A stretch of 44,792 nucleotides of DNA from an uncultured bacterium (GTDB taxonomy: Bacteria; Bacillota; Clostridia; Oscillospirales; Oscillospiraceae), in the NCBI GenBank assembly GCA_947383145.1, contig CANDCH010000017.1, forward strand, positions 1 through 44,792, in the 5' to 3' direction. The notes under the pieces were generated by a model, which was given only the letters and a program-made list of their open reading frames with translations, did no database searches and was not told the DNA's origin. A program made the position numbers and the translations under genes. This document shows, one piece after another, positions 5,883-13,166 of the stretch; position 1 is the first letter of the stretch; every line of letters begins with the position of its first letter.

Positions 5883-7967
5883 ATGGAAATACTATCCCCC
5901 GCCGGCAGCCCGGAGGCGCTGCGCGCGGCGGTGTGCGCCGGGGCGGACGCGGTCTACCTGGGCTTCGGACAATTCAACGCCCGCCGGGGGGCGAAAAATT
6001 TTACCCGGGATGAGTTTGCCGCGGCGGCGGCCTACTGCCGCCTGCGGGGGGTGAAGGTATACCTCACCCTGAACACCCTGTGCGCCGACCGGGAGATGGA
6101 GGCGGCGGTAGACTGCGCCGTGCAGGCGTCCCAGCTGGGGGCGGACGCGGCGCTGGTCCAGGACATGGGGCTGGTGCGGGCCCTGCGGCAGGCCGCCCCC
6201 GACCTGCCCCTCCACGCCTCCACCCAGATGACCATCCACAGTCTGGACGGGGTGAAGCAGGCCGCCGACCTGGGCATGACCCGGGCGGTGCTGGCCCGGG
6301 AGCTGTCCCGCCGGGACATCGCCTATATCTGCGAAAAATCCCCCATCGAGATCGAGGTGTTCGTCCACGGCGCGCTTTGCATGTGCTACTCCGGGCAGTG
6401 CTTCATGTCCTCCGTCATCGGCGGGCGCAGCGGCAACCGGGGCATGTGCGCCCAGCCCTGCCGCCTGCCCTACGGCTGGGGAGAGGAGCTGGCGGGGGGC
6501 CATCCCCTCTCCCTGAAGGACATGTCCCTGGCGGGCCATCTGCGGGAGCTGCGGGACATGGGGGTGGCCAGCGCCAAGATCGAGGGCCGGATGAAGCGGC
6601 CCGAATACGTCTATATTGTGACCAAGGTGTACGCCGACGCCCTGCGGGAGGGCCGGGAGCCCACCCCCGAGGAGCTGTCCCGGCTGGAGCAGGCCTTCTC
6701 CCGCCAGGGCTTCACCGACGGCTATTTCATGGAGCGCAAGGGCCCGGATATGTTCGGCGTTCGGGAGGAGGCCAGAAACCCCAGGGAGCTGTTCGCCCAG
6801 GCCAAGGCCGCCTATGAGAAGGGGGAGGGCCCCGGCGTCCCCGTGAAGCTGTACGCCATGGTCCGGGCGGGGGAGCCCGTGCAGGTGGGGGTGGAGGACG
6901 GCCAGGGCCGGGTGGTCACCGCCGCAGGCCGCCCCCCGGAGGCCGCCCGGCGGCGGGCCGTCTCCCGGGCGGAGGTGGAGGCCCAGCTGGCCAAGACCGG
7001 CGGCACGCCCTACCGGGCGGTGGACGCCCGGGCCCTGGTGGAGGACGGGCTGGCGGTGCCCCTGTCGGCGCTGAACGCCCTGCGGCGGCAGGTGCTGGAC
7101 GGCCTGTCCGCCCAGCGCTCCGCCCTGCCCCGGCGCCGCCACGGCGCGTATAAGCTGGGCGCCCGGTATGAGAACTACCGGGGGGAGCCGGATATCTATC
7201 TCTCCCTGCGGCGGGCGTCCCAGATGACCTTCGAGCTGGTGAAGGCCAAGCCGGACCTCATCACCCTGCCGGTGGAGGAGGCCGCCGCCCACCCGGATGA
7301 GGTGAAGGGGGCCATTGAGCGGGGGGTGCCGGTGGCGGCGGTGCTGCCCCGGATCTGCTTCGACCGGGAGCTGCCCGCCCTGCGGGAGCAGCTGGAGGCC
7401 TGCCGGGAGGCGGGGATCAGCGATGTATACGTGGGAAATCTGGGCCTGATCCCTCTGTGCAGAGAGCTGGGCTTTGCCCTGCGGGGGGACTTCGGGCTCC
7501 AGGTGTTCAACAGCCAGGGGGTGAAGGAGTACAAGCGGATGGGGTTTCAGTCCCTCACCGCCTCCTTTGAGCTGAAGCTGGCCCAGATCCGGGACCTGTC
7601 CAAGGCGGTGGACCTGGAGATTATCGCCTACGGCCGCCTGCCCCTGATGATTACGGAGAACTGCGCCATTCAGAACCAGTCGGGCAGATGCGTGTGCTCC
7701 AACGTGAACCTGCTCACCGACCGCAAGGGAGTCCGCTTCCCGGTGGAACGCGCCTGGGGCTGCCGCAACGAGGTGCTCAACGCCAACAAGGTATTTCTGG
7801 CGGACAAGGCGGCGGACTGGAAGAAGGCGGGGCTGCGGGCGGTGCGGCTGCTGTTCACCACGGAGAACGGGGTGGAGTGCGCCCAGGTGCTGGAGGCCTA
7901 CCGGGGCAAGGGAAATTACGTCCCCAACAACTTCACCCGGGGGCTGTACTACCGGGATGTAGAATAA
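5883..7967 (+). CDS. U32 family peptidase-like protein (RlhA/YdcP type)
   Basis: A 694-aa cytoplasmic protein with an N-terminal U32 domain (residues about 1-300), a DUF3656-like middle part and a C-terminal Cys-containing segment. U32 signatures are visible: EILSPAGSPEALRAAV, GADAVYLG, HASTQMTIH and a Cys cluster at about 166, 168, 173, 189 and 193 (CMCYSGQC, CAQPC). More Cys residues lie near 590-605 (ENCAIQ, RCVCSN). The closest characterised relative in layout is E. coli RlhA, which is needed for 23S rRNA C2501 hydroxylation; Cys-rich U32 proteins are thought to hold iron-sulfur clusters. True protease activity is doubtful. It is followed by a short repeat element and maf. Confidence 0.9.
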   Translation: MEILSPAGSPEALRAAVCAGADAVYLGFGQFNARRGAKNFTRDEFAAAAAYCRLRGVKVYLTLNTLCADREMEAAVDCAVQASQLGADAALVQDMGLVRALRQAAPDLPLHASTQMTIHSLDGVKQAADLGMTRAVLARELSRRDIAYICEKSPIEIEVFVHGALCMCYSGQCFMSSVIGGRSGNRGMCAQPCRLPYGWGEELAGGHPLSLKDMSLAGHLRELRDMGVASAKIEGRMKRPEYVYIVTKVYADALREGREPTPEELSRLEQAFSRQGFTDGYFMERKGPDMFGVREEARNPRELFAQAKAAYEKGEGPGVPVKLYAMVRAGEPVQVGVEDGQGRVVTAAGRPPEAARRRAVSRAEVEAQLAKTGGTPYRAVDARALVEDGLAVPLSALNALRRQVLDGLSAQRSALPRRRHGAYKLGARYENYRGEPDIYLSLRRASQMTFELVKAKPDLITLPVEEAAAHPDEVKGAIERGVPVAAVLPRICFDRELPALREQLEACREAGISDVYVGNLGLIPLCRELGFALRGDFGLQVFNSQGVKEYKRMGFQSLTASFELKLAQIRDLSKAVDLEIIAYGRLPLMITENCAIQNQSGRCVCSNVNLLTDRKGVRFPVERAWGCRNEVLNANKVFLADKAADWKKAGLRAVRLLFTTENGVECAQVLEAYRGKGNYVPNNFTRGLYYRDVE

Positions 7968-7972
7968 TGAAA

Positions 7973-8005
7973 GAAGCGCGAGGACAGCCGCGCGCGGCAA
8001 TGAAG
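7973..8005 (+). repeat. Short derivative S1 of the structured repeat
   Basis: GAAGCGCGAGG joined directly to ACAGCCGCGCGCGGC and AATGAAG. This looks like the 5' end of the repeat fused to its 3' outer-stem part, with the central hairpin missing. It lies just after the U32 stop and carries up to the maf ribosome site (GCGGAGG). Confidence 0.5.
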
Positions 8006-8015
8006 CGGAGGTACT

Positions 8016-8606
8016 ATGGATATCATATTAGCATCCAATTCCCCCCGGCGGCGGGAGCTGCTGGGCAGGATGGGCCTGCGGGGCTTCCGGGTGGTGGCCC
8101 CCAACGTGGACGAGGGGGTGGAGGGCAACCTCCACCCCGCCCAGATTGTGGAGGAGCTGTCCCTGCGCAAGGCCCGGGCGGCGGCGGAGAAGGCGGACCC
8201 GGACGACCTCATCATCGCCGCCGACACGGTGGTGGCGCTGGAGGGGGCGGTGCTGGGCAAGCCCGCCGGCGAGCGGGACGCCTTTTCCATGCTGTCCGCT
8301 CTGTCCGGCAACCGGCACGACGTGTACACCGGAGTGACGGTGCTCCGGGGGGACCGGGTGGTGACGGAGCACGAGGCCACGGCGGTGACCTTCCGGGAGG
8401 TGGACCCGGAGGAGATTCTGGGCTATATCGCCACCGGCGAGCCCATGGACAAGGCCGGGGCCTACGGCATCCAGGGCCTGGGGGCGCTGCTGGTGTCGGG
8501 CATCCAGGGGGACTACTGCAATGTGATGGGCCTGCCGGTGTTCCGGCTGGGCCGCATTCTGTCCCGGTTCGGCGTGGATTTGCTGCGAAGCGCGGAGCCG
8601 TCGTGA
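8016..8606 (+). CDS. maf: Maf family nucleoside triphosphate pyrophosphatase
   Basis: A 196-aa cytoplasmic enzyme of the Maf/HAM1-like superfamily that hydrolyses dTTP/UTP or modified nucleotides to monophosphates and has been linked to septum formation. It shows the Maf signature ASNSPRRRELL (residues 6-16), AADTVVAL with the conserved Asp70, GKP (81-83), HDVYTGV (101-107) and DKAGAYGIQG near 150. GCGGAGG lies 5 bases before the ATG. The last residues, RSAEPS, and the stop codon are encoded by the first 20 bases of a repeat unit that is then repeated downstream. The C-terminus may therefore have been reshaped by the repeat. Confidence 0.94.
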   Translation: MDIILASNSPRRRELLGRMGLRGFRVVAPNVDEGVEGNLHPAQIVEELSLRKARAAAEKADPDDLIIAADTVVALEGAVLGKPAGERDAFSMLSALSGNRHDVYTGVTVLRGDRVVTEHEATAVTFREVDPEEILGYIATGEPMDKAGAYGIQGLGALLVSGIQGDYCNVMGLPVFRLGRILSRFGVDLLRSAEPS

Positions 8607-8721
8607 GCAGCGCGGATGGAGCGGAGCGAAAGCAAAAGCCAAGCGTCCGCGGAGCGGGAAGGGGTTTTGCTTGAGACGGAGCGAAGCCGCGCGTGGCGAA
8701 CAGGCGGAGCGTGACAACATC
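8587..8721 (+). repeat. Structured intergenic repeat, copy B1 (overlaps the maf 3' end)
   Basis: A unit of 135 bases. The outer stem is GCGCGG with CCGCGC, the middle stem AAGCAAAA with TTTTGCTT, and the inner hairpin CCGC-GGA-GCGG. Motifs GGAGCGA and GAGACGGAGCGAAG flank the middle stem, and the 3' end is GCGGAGCGTGACAA. Its first 20 bases are the end of maf, including the stop. Confidence 0.9.
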
Positions 8722-8856
8722 GAAGCGCGGAGCCGTCGTGAGCAGCGCGGATGGAGCGGAGCGAAAGCAAAAGCCAAGCGTCCGCGGAGCGGGAAGGGGT
8801 TTTGCTTGAGACGGAGCGAAGCCGCGCGTGGCGAACAGGCGGAGCGTGACAACATC
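8722..8856 (+). repeat. Structured intergenic repeat, copy B2
   Basis: A second 135-base unit, identical to B1 by eye at every position. A perfect tandem duplication of this length indicates a very recent event or active homogenisation. Confidence 0.92.
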
Positions 8857-8880
8857 AAAGCGCGGAGCCGTCGTGAGCGC
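8857..8880 (+). repeat. Partial third B unit
   Basis: AAAGCGCGGAGCCGTCGTGAG followed by CGC repeats the first 20-odd bases of the B unit with one change (G to A at the first base), then breaks off 37 bases before mreC. With B1 and B2 it fills the 311-base maf-mreC gap. Confidence 0.8.
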
Positions 8881-8917
8881 GGGGCGGCAGATCAGAAAAT
8901 AGGAGAACAGATCATCT

Positions 8918-9748
8918 ATGAGAGGCTTTTTCCGAAATAACGGCGGGCTGCTGCTGGTGGCGGCGGCCCTTTTGGCGGGGGTGCTGGCCCTGGGGTCTCA
9001 GATTCTGGGCTTTGATCCCCTCACCAGCGCCATGGAGGTGCTGGCCACCCCCTTCCGGGCGGCGTCCGCCGCCGTGACGGACTGGACCCAGGAGCGGTAT
9101 GAGCGCGCCTTTCGGTTTGACGAGCAGGCGGCCCAGATCGAGGCCCTCCAGCGCCGGGTGGCGGAGCTGGAGCGGGACGCCAACGCCGGACAGGACGCCC
9201 AGCGGGAGAACGAGCGCCTGCGGGACCTGCTGGGCCTGCGGGAGGAGCGGCCCGAGCTCCAGTACCGGGACGCGGCGGTGGTCCGGCGGTCGTCGTCCAA
9301 CTGGGCGTCCAACCTGACCATCGACCGGGGGACCTCCGGCGGCGTGGAGGCGGGGGACTGCGTCATCGACCAGTACGGCCACCTCATCGGCGTGGTCACC
9401 GAGGCGGACCCCAACTCCTCCCTGGTCACCACCATCCTGGACCCCACCCTGGAGCTGGGGGGCCGGGTGGCCCGCGCGGACGAGGACGCCATTCTGGAGG
9501 GAGACTTCACCCTGATGCTGGAGGGGCTGCTGCGGCTGTCCTTCCTGTCGGAGGAGGCTCAGCTGGTCACCGGCGACCAGGTGACCACCTCCGGCCTGGG
9601 GGGGCTGTACCCGGCGGGGCTGGCGGTGGGCACGGTGCGCACCCTCTACGTGGAGGAGGACGGCGTGAGCCGCTACGCCCAGGTGGAGCCCGCCGCGGAC
9701 ATCGCCGGGGCGCGGTACGTGTACGTGATTGTGGATTACGGAGAGTAG
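8918..9748 (+). CDS. mreC: Rod shape-determining protein MreC
   Basis: A 276-aa single-pass membrane protein that organises the elongasome (MreB, RodA, PBP2) on the outer face of the membrane. The N-terminal helix is at about residues 9-27. A coiled coil follows (about 68-108, rich in Glu, Arg and Leu), then the double beta-barrel MreC domain with SSNWASNLTIDRGTSGGVEAG and the GLGGLYPAGLAVGTV stretch typical of the family. TAGGAGA lies upstream. No mreB or mreD is adjacent: maf lies before and mutS after, so the usual mreBCD order is broken here. The G of the stop codon starts the S2 repeat element. Confidence 0.93.
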   Translation: MRGFFRNNGGLLLVAAALLAGVLALGSQILGFDPLTSAMEVLATPFRAASAAVTDWTQERYERAFRFDEQAAQIEALQRRVAELERDANAGQDAQRENERLRDLLGLREERPELQYRDAAVVRRSSSNWASNLTIDRGTSGGVEAGDCVIDQYGHLIGVVTEADPNSSLVTTILDPTLELGGRVARADEDAILEGDFTLMLEGLLRLSFLSEEAQLVTGDQVTTSGLGGLYPAGLAVGTVRTLYVEEDGVSRYAQVEPAADIAGARYVYVIVDYGE

Positions 9749-9799
9749 AAGCGCGAGGATAGCCGCGGGGCCAATCCGAGCGTGACCGTGACAATGAAG
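9748..9799 (+). repeat. Short derivative S2 of the structured repeat
   Basis: GAAGCGCGAGGATAGCCGCGG is followed by CGAGCGTGACCGTGACAATGAAG. It has the 5' and 3' signatures of the family without the central hairpin, as in S1 but with the GAGCGTGAC end retained. It begins at the last base of the mreC stop codon. Confidence 0.55.
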
Positions 9800-9902
9800 A
9801 AGCCCGGGGACAAATACGGGCGCATTGGCGTGATGGATTTTGAATAGATGATGCGCATCCTCCCGGCGTGCGTGTTGTTCATTAGAAAGAGAAGGTGAAC
9901 CC

Positions 9903-12536
9903 ATGGCGGAGCTGACCCCCATGATGAAGCAGTACTGGAAGGTGAAGGAACAGCACCCGGACTGCCTGCTGTTCTTCCGGCTGGGCGATTTTTACGAGAT
10001 GTTCCACGAGGACGCCAAGCTGGGGGCGGAGGAGCTGGGGCTGACCCTCACCACCCGGGACCGGGGCAAGCCGGAGGCGGAGCGCACCCCCATGTGCGGC
10101 GTGCCCTACCACTCCGCCCAGAGCTATATCGCCCGGCTCATCAAGCGGGGGTACAAGGTGGCCATCTGCGAGCAGATGGAGGACCCCGCCGCGGCCAAGG
10201 GGCTGGTGGACCGGGACGTGATCCGCATCGTCACCCCCGGCACCGCCATGGACGACGAGATGCTGGACGAGAGCCGGAACAACTATATCTGCGCCGTCTA
10301 TGAGGACAGCGCCGGGGCCGCCCTGGCCCGGTGCGACCTGTCCACCGGGGAGTTCAAGGCGGTCCCCTTTCAGGGGAAGGACTTCCGCACCCACCTGCTC
10401 AACGCCCTGTCGGCCAGCCCCCCCAGCGAGGCCATCCTGTCCGACGCCGCCGCCTGCGACCGGGAGCTTGACGCCTTTCTCCGGGACCGGCTGGGCTGCC
10501 TGTGCCAGCCCCGGCCGGAGGCCTGCTTCCGGCCCGCCCAGGCGGGGTCGGCGCTGTGCGCCTGCCGCCTGTGGCAGGAGGGGGCGCCCTTCCCGGAGGA
10601 GGACGGCCCCCGGCTGTGCCTCCAGGCCGCCGGGGCGCTGGCGGCCTATCTGGCGGAGACCCAGAAGACCGACCTGGGCCACCTGGGCCCGCTGGTGCTG
10701 GACGGGGAGCGGGCCCAGCGCTTTCTGGAGCTGGACCTCACCGCCCGGCGGACCCTGGAGCTCACCGAGACCATCCGGGGGGGCGAGAAGCGGGGCTCCC
10801 TGCTGTGGGTGCTGGACAAGACCCGCACCCCCATGGGCCACCGGCTCATCCGGTCCTGGATGGAGCAGCCCCTCTGCGACCCCGCGGGAATCCGCGTCCG
10901 GCAGGACCAGGTGGCCGCGCTGACGGCGGACGGGGTGGTGCGGGAGGAGCTGTCCCGCACCCTGCGCCAGGTGCCCGACCTGGAGCGGCTCATCGGCAAG
11001 GTGGTGTACGGCTCCGCCAACGCCCGGGACATGCTCACCCTGGCGGAGGGGCTGGCCGTCCTGCCCCAGCTGGCCGGTCAGGCCGCCCCCATGGCCCAGG
11101 CCGCCCCCCGGCGCTTTGACTTTCTCAAGGAGTTCACCGGCCTGACCGGCCTCCAGGCCCTGCTCAGTCAGGCCATCCGGGACGACGAGGACGGCCACCG
11201 CCTGCCCTTCACCATCCGGGAGGGGGACTTTATCCGCCGGGGCTACGACCCGGAGGTGGACCGCCTCCGGGACATTCTGGACCACGGCGCGGACCTGGTG
11301 GCCGCGCTGGAGGGCCGGGAGAAGGAGCGCACCGGCATCAAGAGCCTGAAGGTGCGCTACAACAAGGTGTTCGGCTACTACATCGAGGTGTCCAAGAGCT
11401 ATTACAGCATGGTGCCCGAGGACTACGTCCGCAAGCAGACCCTGGTCAACTGCGAGCGGTTTTTCACCCAGGAGCTGAAGGACCTGGAGCACGAGATTCT
11501 CTCCGCCCAGAGCCGGGTGACGGCGCTGGAGTACGACCTGTTCTGCAAGCTGCGGGACGCCGCCTCCCAGCGGGTGCGGCAGGTGCAGGACGTGGCCCGG
11601 GGGGTGGCCTATCTGGACGTGCTGGCCTCCTTCGCGTCGGCGGCGGTGAGCAACGGCTACGTCCGCCCGGAGGTGGACGGGGGCGGCGTTATCGACATAC
11701 GGGAGGGCCGCCACCCGGTGGTGGAGCGGATGCTGAAGGACGCCCTGTTTGTCCCCAACGACACCCACATGGACGGCGGGGACCACCGCCTGTCCATCAT
11801 CACCGGGCCCAACATGGCGGGCAAGTCCACCTATATGCGCCAGGTGGCCCTGATTGTGCTCATGGCCCAGATGGGCTCCTTCGTCCCCGCCAAGTCCGCC
11901 CGCATCGGGGTGGTGGACCGGGTGTTCACCCGCATCGGCGCCTCCGACGACCTGTCGGCGGGCCAGTCCACCTTCATGGTGGAGATGACCGAGGTGGCCC
12001 AGATGCTGAAAAACGCCACCCCGCGCTCCCTGCTGATTCTGGACGAGATCGGCCGGGGCACCTCCACCTATGACGGCATGTCCATCGCCCGGGCGGTGCT
12101 GGAATACTGCGCGGACCGGGGCCGTCTGGGGGCCAAGACCCTGTTTGCCACCCACTACCATGAGCTCACCGAGGTGGAGCGGGCCATCGAGGGGGTGCGC
12201 AACTACCACATTGCCGCCAAGAAGCGGGGGGACGGCATTGTGTTCCTGCGGAAGATCGTCCCCGGCGGGGCGGACCAGAGCTACGGCGTGGAGGTGGCCA
12301 GGCTGGCGGGGGTGCCGGACCGGGTGGTGGACCGGGCCCGGGAGATTCTGGCCGAGCTGGAGGCCCAGGGCCATGCCGCCCCGGCGCCCCGGCCCCGGGA
12401 GGAGGCGGACGCCCAGGTGTCCCTGGGGGACATGGCCGGGGCGGCGGTGCTGGAGGACCTGCGGTCGGTGTCGGTGGAGACCCTCACCCCCATCGAGGCC
12501 ATGAACCTGCTCTATCAGCTGAAGAGCCGTCTGTGA
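9903..12536 (+). CDS. mutS: DNA mismatch repair protein MutS
   Basis: An 877-aa mismatch-recognition ATPase. The N-terminal domain carries the mismatch-wedging Phe-X-Glu (F30-Y31-E32 in GDFYEMF). Connector, lever/clamp and ATPase domains follow. Walker A GPNMAGKST is near 634-642, the conserved DDLSAGQSTFMVEM follows, and the Walker B/signature LDEIGRGTSTYDG is near 712. AAGGTGA precedes the ATG. It ends the zapA-maf-mreC gene run and is closed by a strong terminator. The partner mutL is nearby (13167-15242) but convergent, not in the usual mutSL operon. Confidence 0.98.
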   Translation: MAELTPMMKQYWKVKEQHPDCLLFFRLGDFYEMFHEDAKLGAEELGLTLTTRDRGKPEAERTPMCGVPYHSAQSYIARLIKRGYKVAICEQMEDPAAAKGLVDRDVIRIVTPGTAMDDEMLDESRNNYICAVYEDSAGAALARCDLSTGEFKAVPFQGKDFRTHLLNALSASPPSEAILSDAAACDRELDAFLRDRLGCLCQPRPEACFRPAQAGSALCACRLWQEGAPFPEEDGPRLCLQAAGALAAYLAETQKTDLGHLGPLVLDGERAQRFLELDLTARRTLELTETIRGGEKRGSLLWVLDKTRTPMGHRLIRSWMEQPLCDPAGIRVRQDQVAALTADGVVREELSRTLRQVPDLERLIGKVVYGSANARDMLTLAEGLAVLPQLAGQAAPMAQAAPRRFDFLKEFTGLTGLQALLSQAIRDDEDGHRLPFTIREGDFIRRGYDPEVDRLRDILDHGADLVAALEGREKERTGIKSLKVRYNKVFGYYIEVSKSYYSMVPEDYVRKQTLVNCERFFTQELKDLEHEILSAQSRVTALEYDLFCKLRDAASQRVRQVQDVARGVAYLDVLASFASAAVSNGYVRPEVDGGGVIDIREGRHPVVERMLKDALFVPNDTHMDGGDHRLSIITGPNMAGKSTYMRQVALIVLMAQMGSFVPAKSARIGVVDRVFTRIGASDDLSAGQSTFMVEMTEVAQMLKNATPRSLLILDEIGRGTSTYDGMSIARAVLEYCADRGRLGAKTLFATHYHELTEVERAIEGVRNYHIAAKKRGDGIVFLRKIVPGGADQSYGVEVARLAGVPDRVVDRAREILAELEAQGHAAPAPRPREEADAQVSLGDMAGAAVLEDLRSVSVETLTPIEAMNLLYQLKSRL

Positions 12537-12540
12537 CGAA

Positions 12541-12576
12541 CGCCGCCCTTCCCCGGCCGGGGGAGGGCGGCGTTTT
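12541..12576 (+). terminator. Terminator of mutS
   Basis: 14-base arms CGCCGCCCTTCCCC and GGGGGAGGGCGGCG (one mismatch) with a GGCC loop, followed by TTTT, five bases past the mutS stop. Confidence 0.88.
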
Positions 12577-12645
12577 GCGGTTTGGCGCGCCGGGGTTTTT
12601 CCGCGGACTGCCGGGAATTCGGGCGCAAGCGTACGGTTTGCGCGG

Positions 12646-12674
12646 TGGACGCCGTTCCCTTTGCCGTCTATAAT
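12646..12674 (+). promoter_or_regulatory. Promoter of the XRE regulator gene
   Basis: TGGACG (12646-12651) and a consensus TATAAT (12669-12674) with 17 bases between. The start codon is 31 bases past the -10 box. Confidence 0.75.
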
Positions 12675-12704
12675 GGGGAGGAACAAACGAAAGGAGTGGA
12701 AGCT

Positions 12705-13163
12705 ATGAGCTTGGGAGCAAATCTGTGCCGGGCCCGGAAAAAGAGCGGACTGTCCCAGGAGGCGGTGGCGGAGAAGCTGGGGGTGAGCCGCCAGACCGTC
12801 TCCAAATGGGAGACGGACGAGACCCTGCCCGACATCCGTCAGGCCAAACGGATGGCGTCGCTGTACAGGCTGTCGTTGGACGAGCTGATCGACTTTGACC
12901 TGGAGGTGCGGGAGATTCAGGAGGCCATCCAGCGCACCAGCGGCGAAACGACGGAGAAAATCGACTGGACGAAGGCCTGGGGGAAGCGGTACCCCGTGCT
13001 GCTGTCCTACCCCGAGCGGGTGGACCCCGCCCCCTACGCCCAGGGGCTGGCGGAGCTGCTGGACCGGCTCAAGGGGGAGTCTGGCTACGGCGAGCTGGAC
13101 GCCTTTCTGGTGCTCAAGGACATTCTGGCCAAGGTGTGGCAGGCGCGGAAACAGGGCTCCTGA
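12705..13163 (+). CDS. XRE-family helix-turn-helix transcriptional regulator
   Basis: A 152-aa DNA-binding protein. The N-terminal HTH (residues about 4-60) has GLSQEAVAEKLGVSRQTVSKWE, the recognition-helix pattern of the Cro/CI family, with the DETLPDI extension common in clostridial members. The C-terminal 90 residues have no domain I recognise. The start was chosen at the ATG 8 bases after AAAGGAG; a longer reading frame upstream overlaps the promoter and is not used. The stop lies 3 bases from the convergent mutL stop, with no terminator between them. Targets are unknown. Confidence 0.88.
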   Translation: MSLGANLCRARKKSGLSQEAVAEKLGVSRQTVSKWETDETLPDIRQAKRMASLYRLSLDELIDFDLEVREIQEAIQRTSGETTEKIDWTKAWGKRYPVLLSYPERVDPAPYAQGLAELLDRLKGESGYGELDAFLVLKDILAKVWQARKQGS

Positions 13164-13166
13164 CCC

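Noticed and set aside
5453-8880. Tandem units considered as a CRISPR array.
   Set aside because: Units of 135-137 bases are repeated whole with no unique spacers, there are only two full copies per site, and no cas genes are present.
13164-13166. A missing terminator or possible frameshift between the XRE regulator and mutL, whose stops are 3 bases apart.
   Set aside because: Both proteins end at natural positions for their families; closely convergent genes without a terminator are not evidence of an error.
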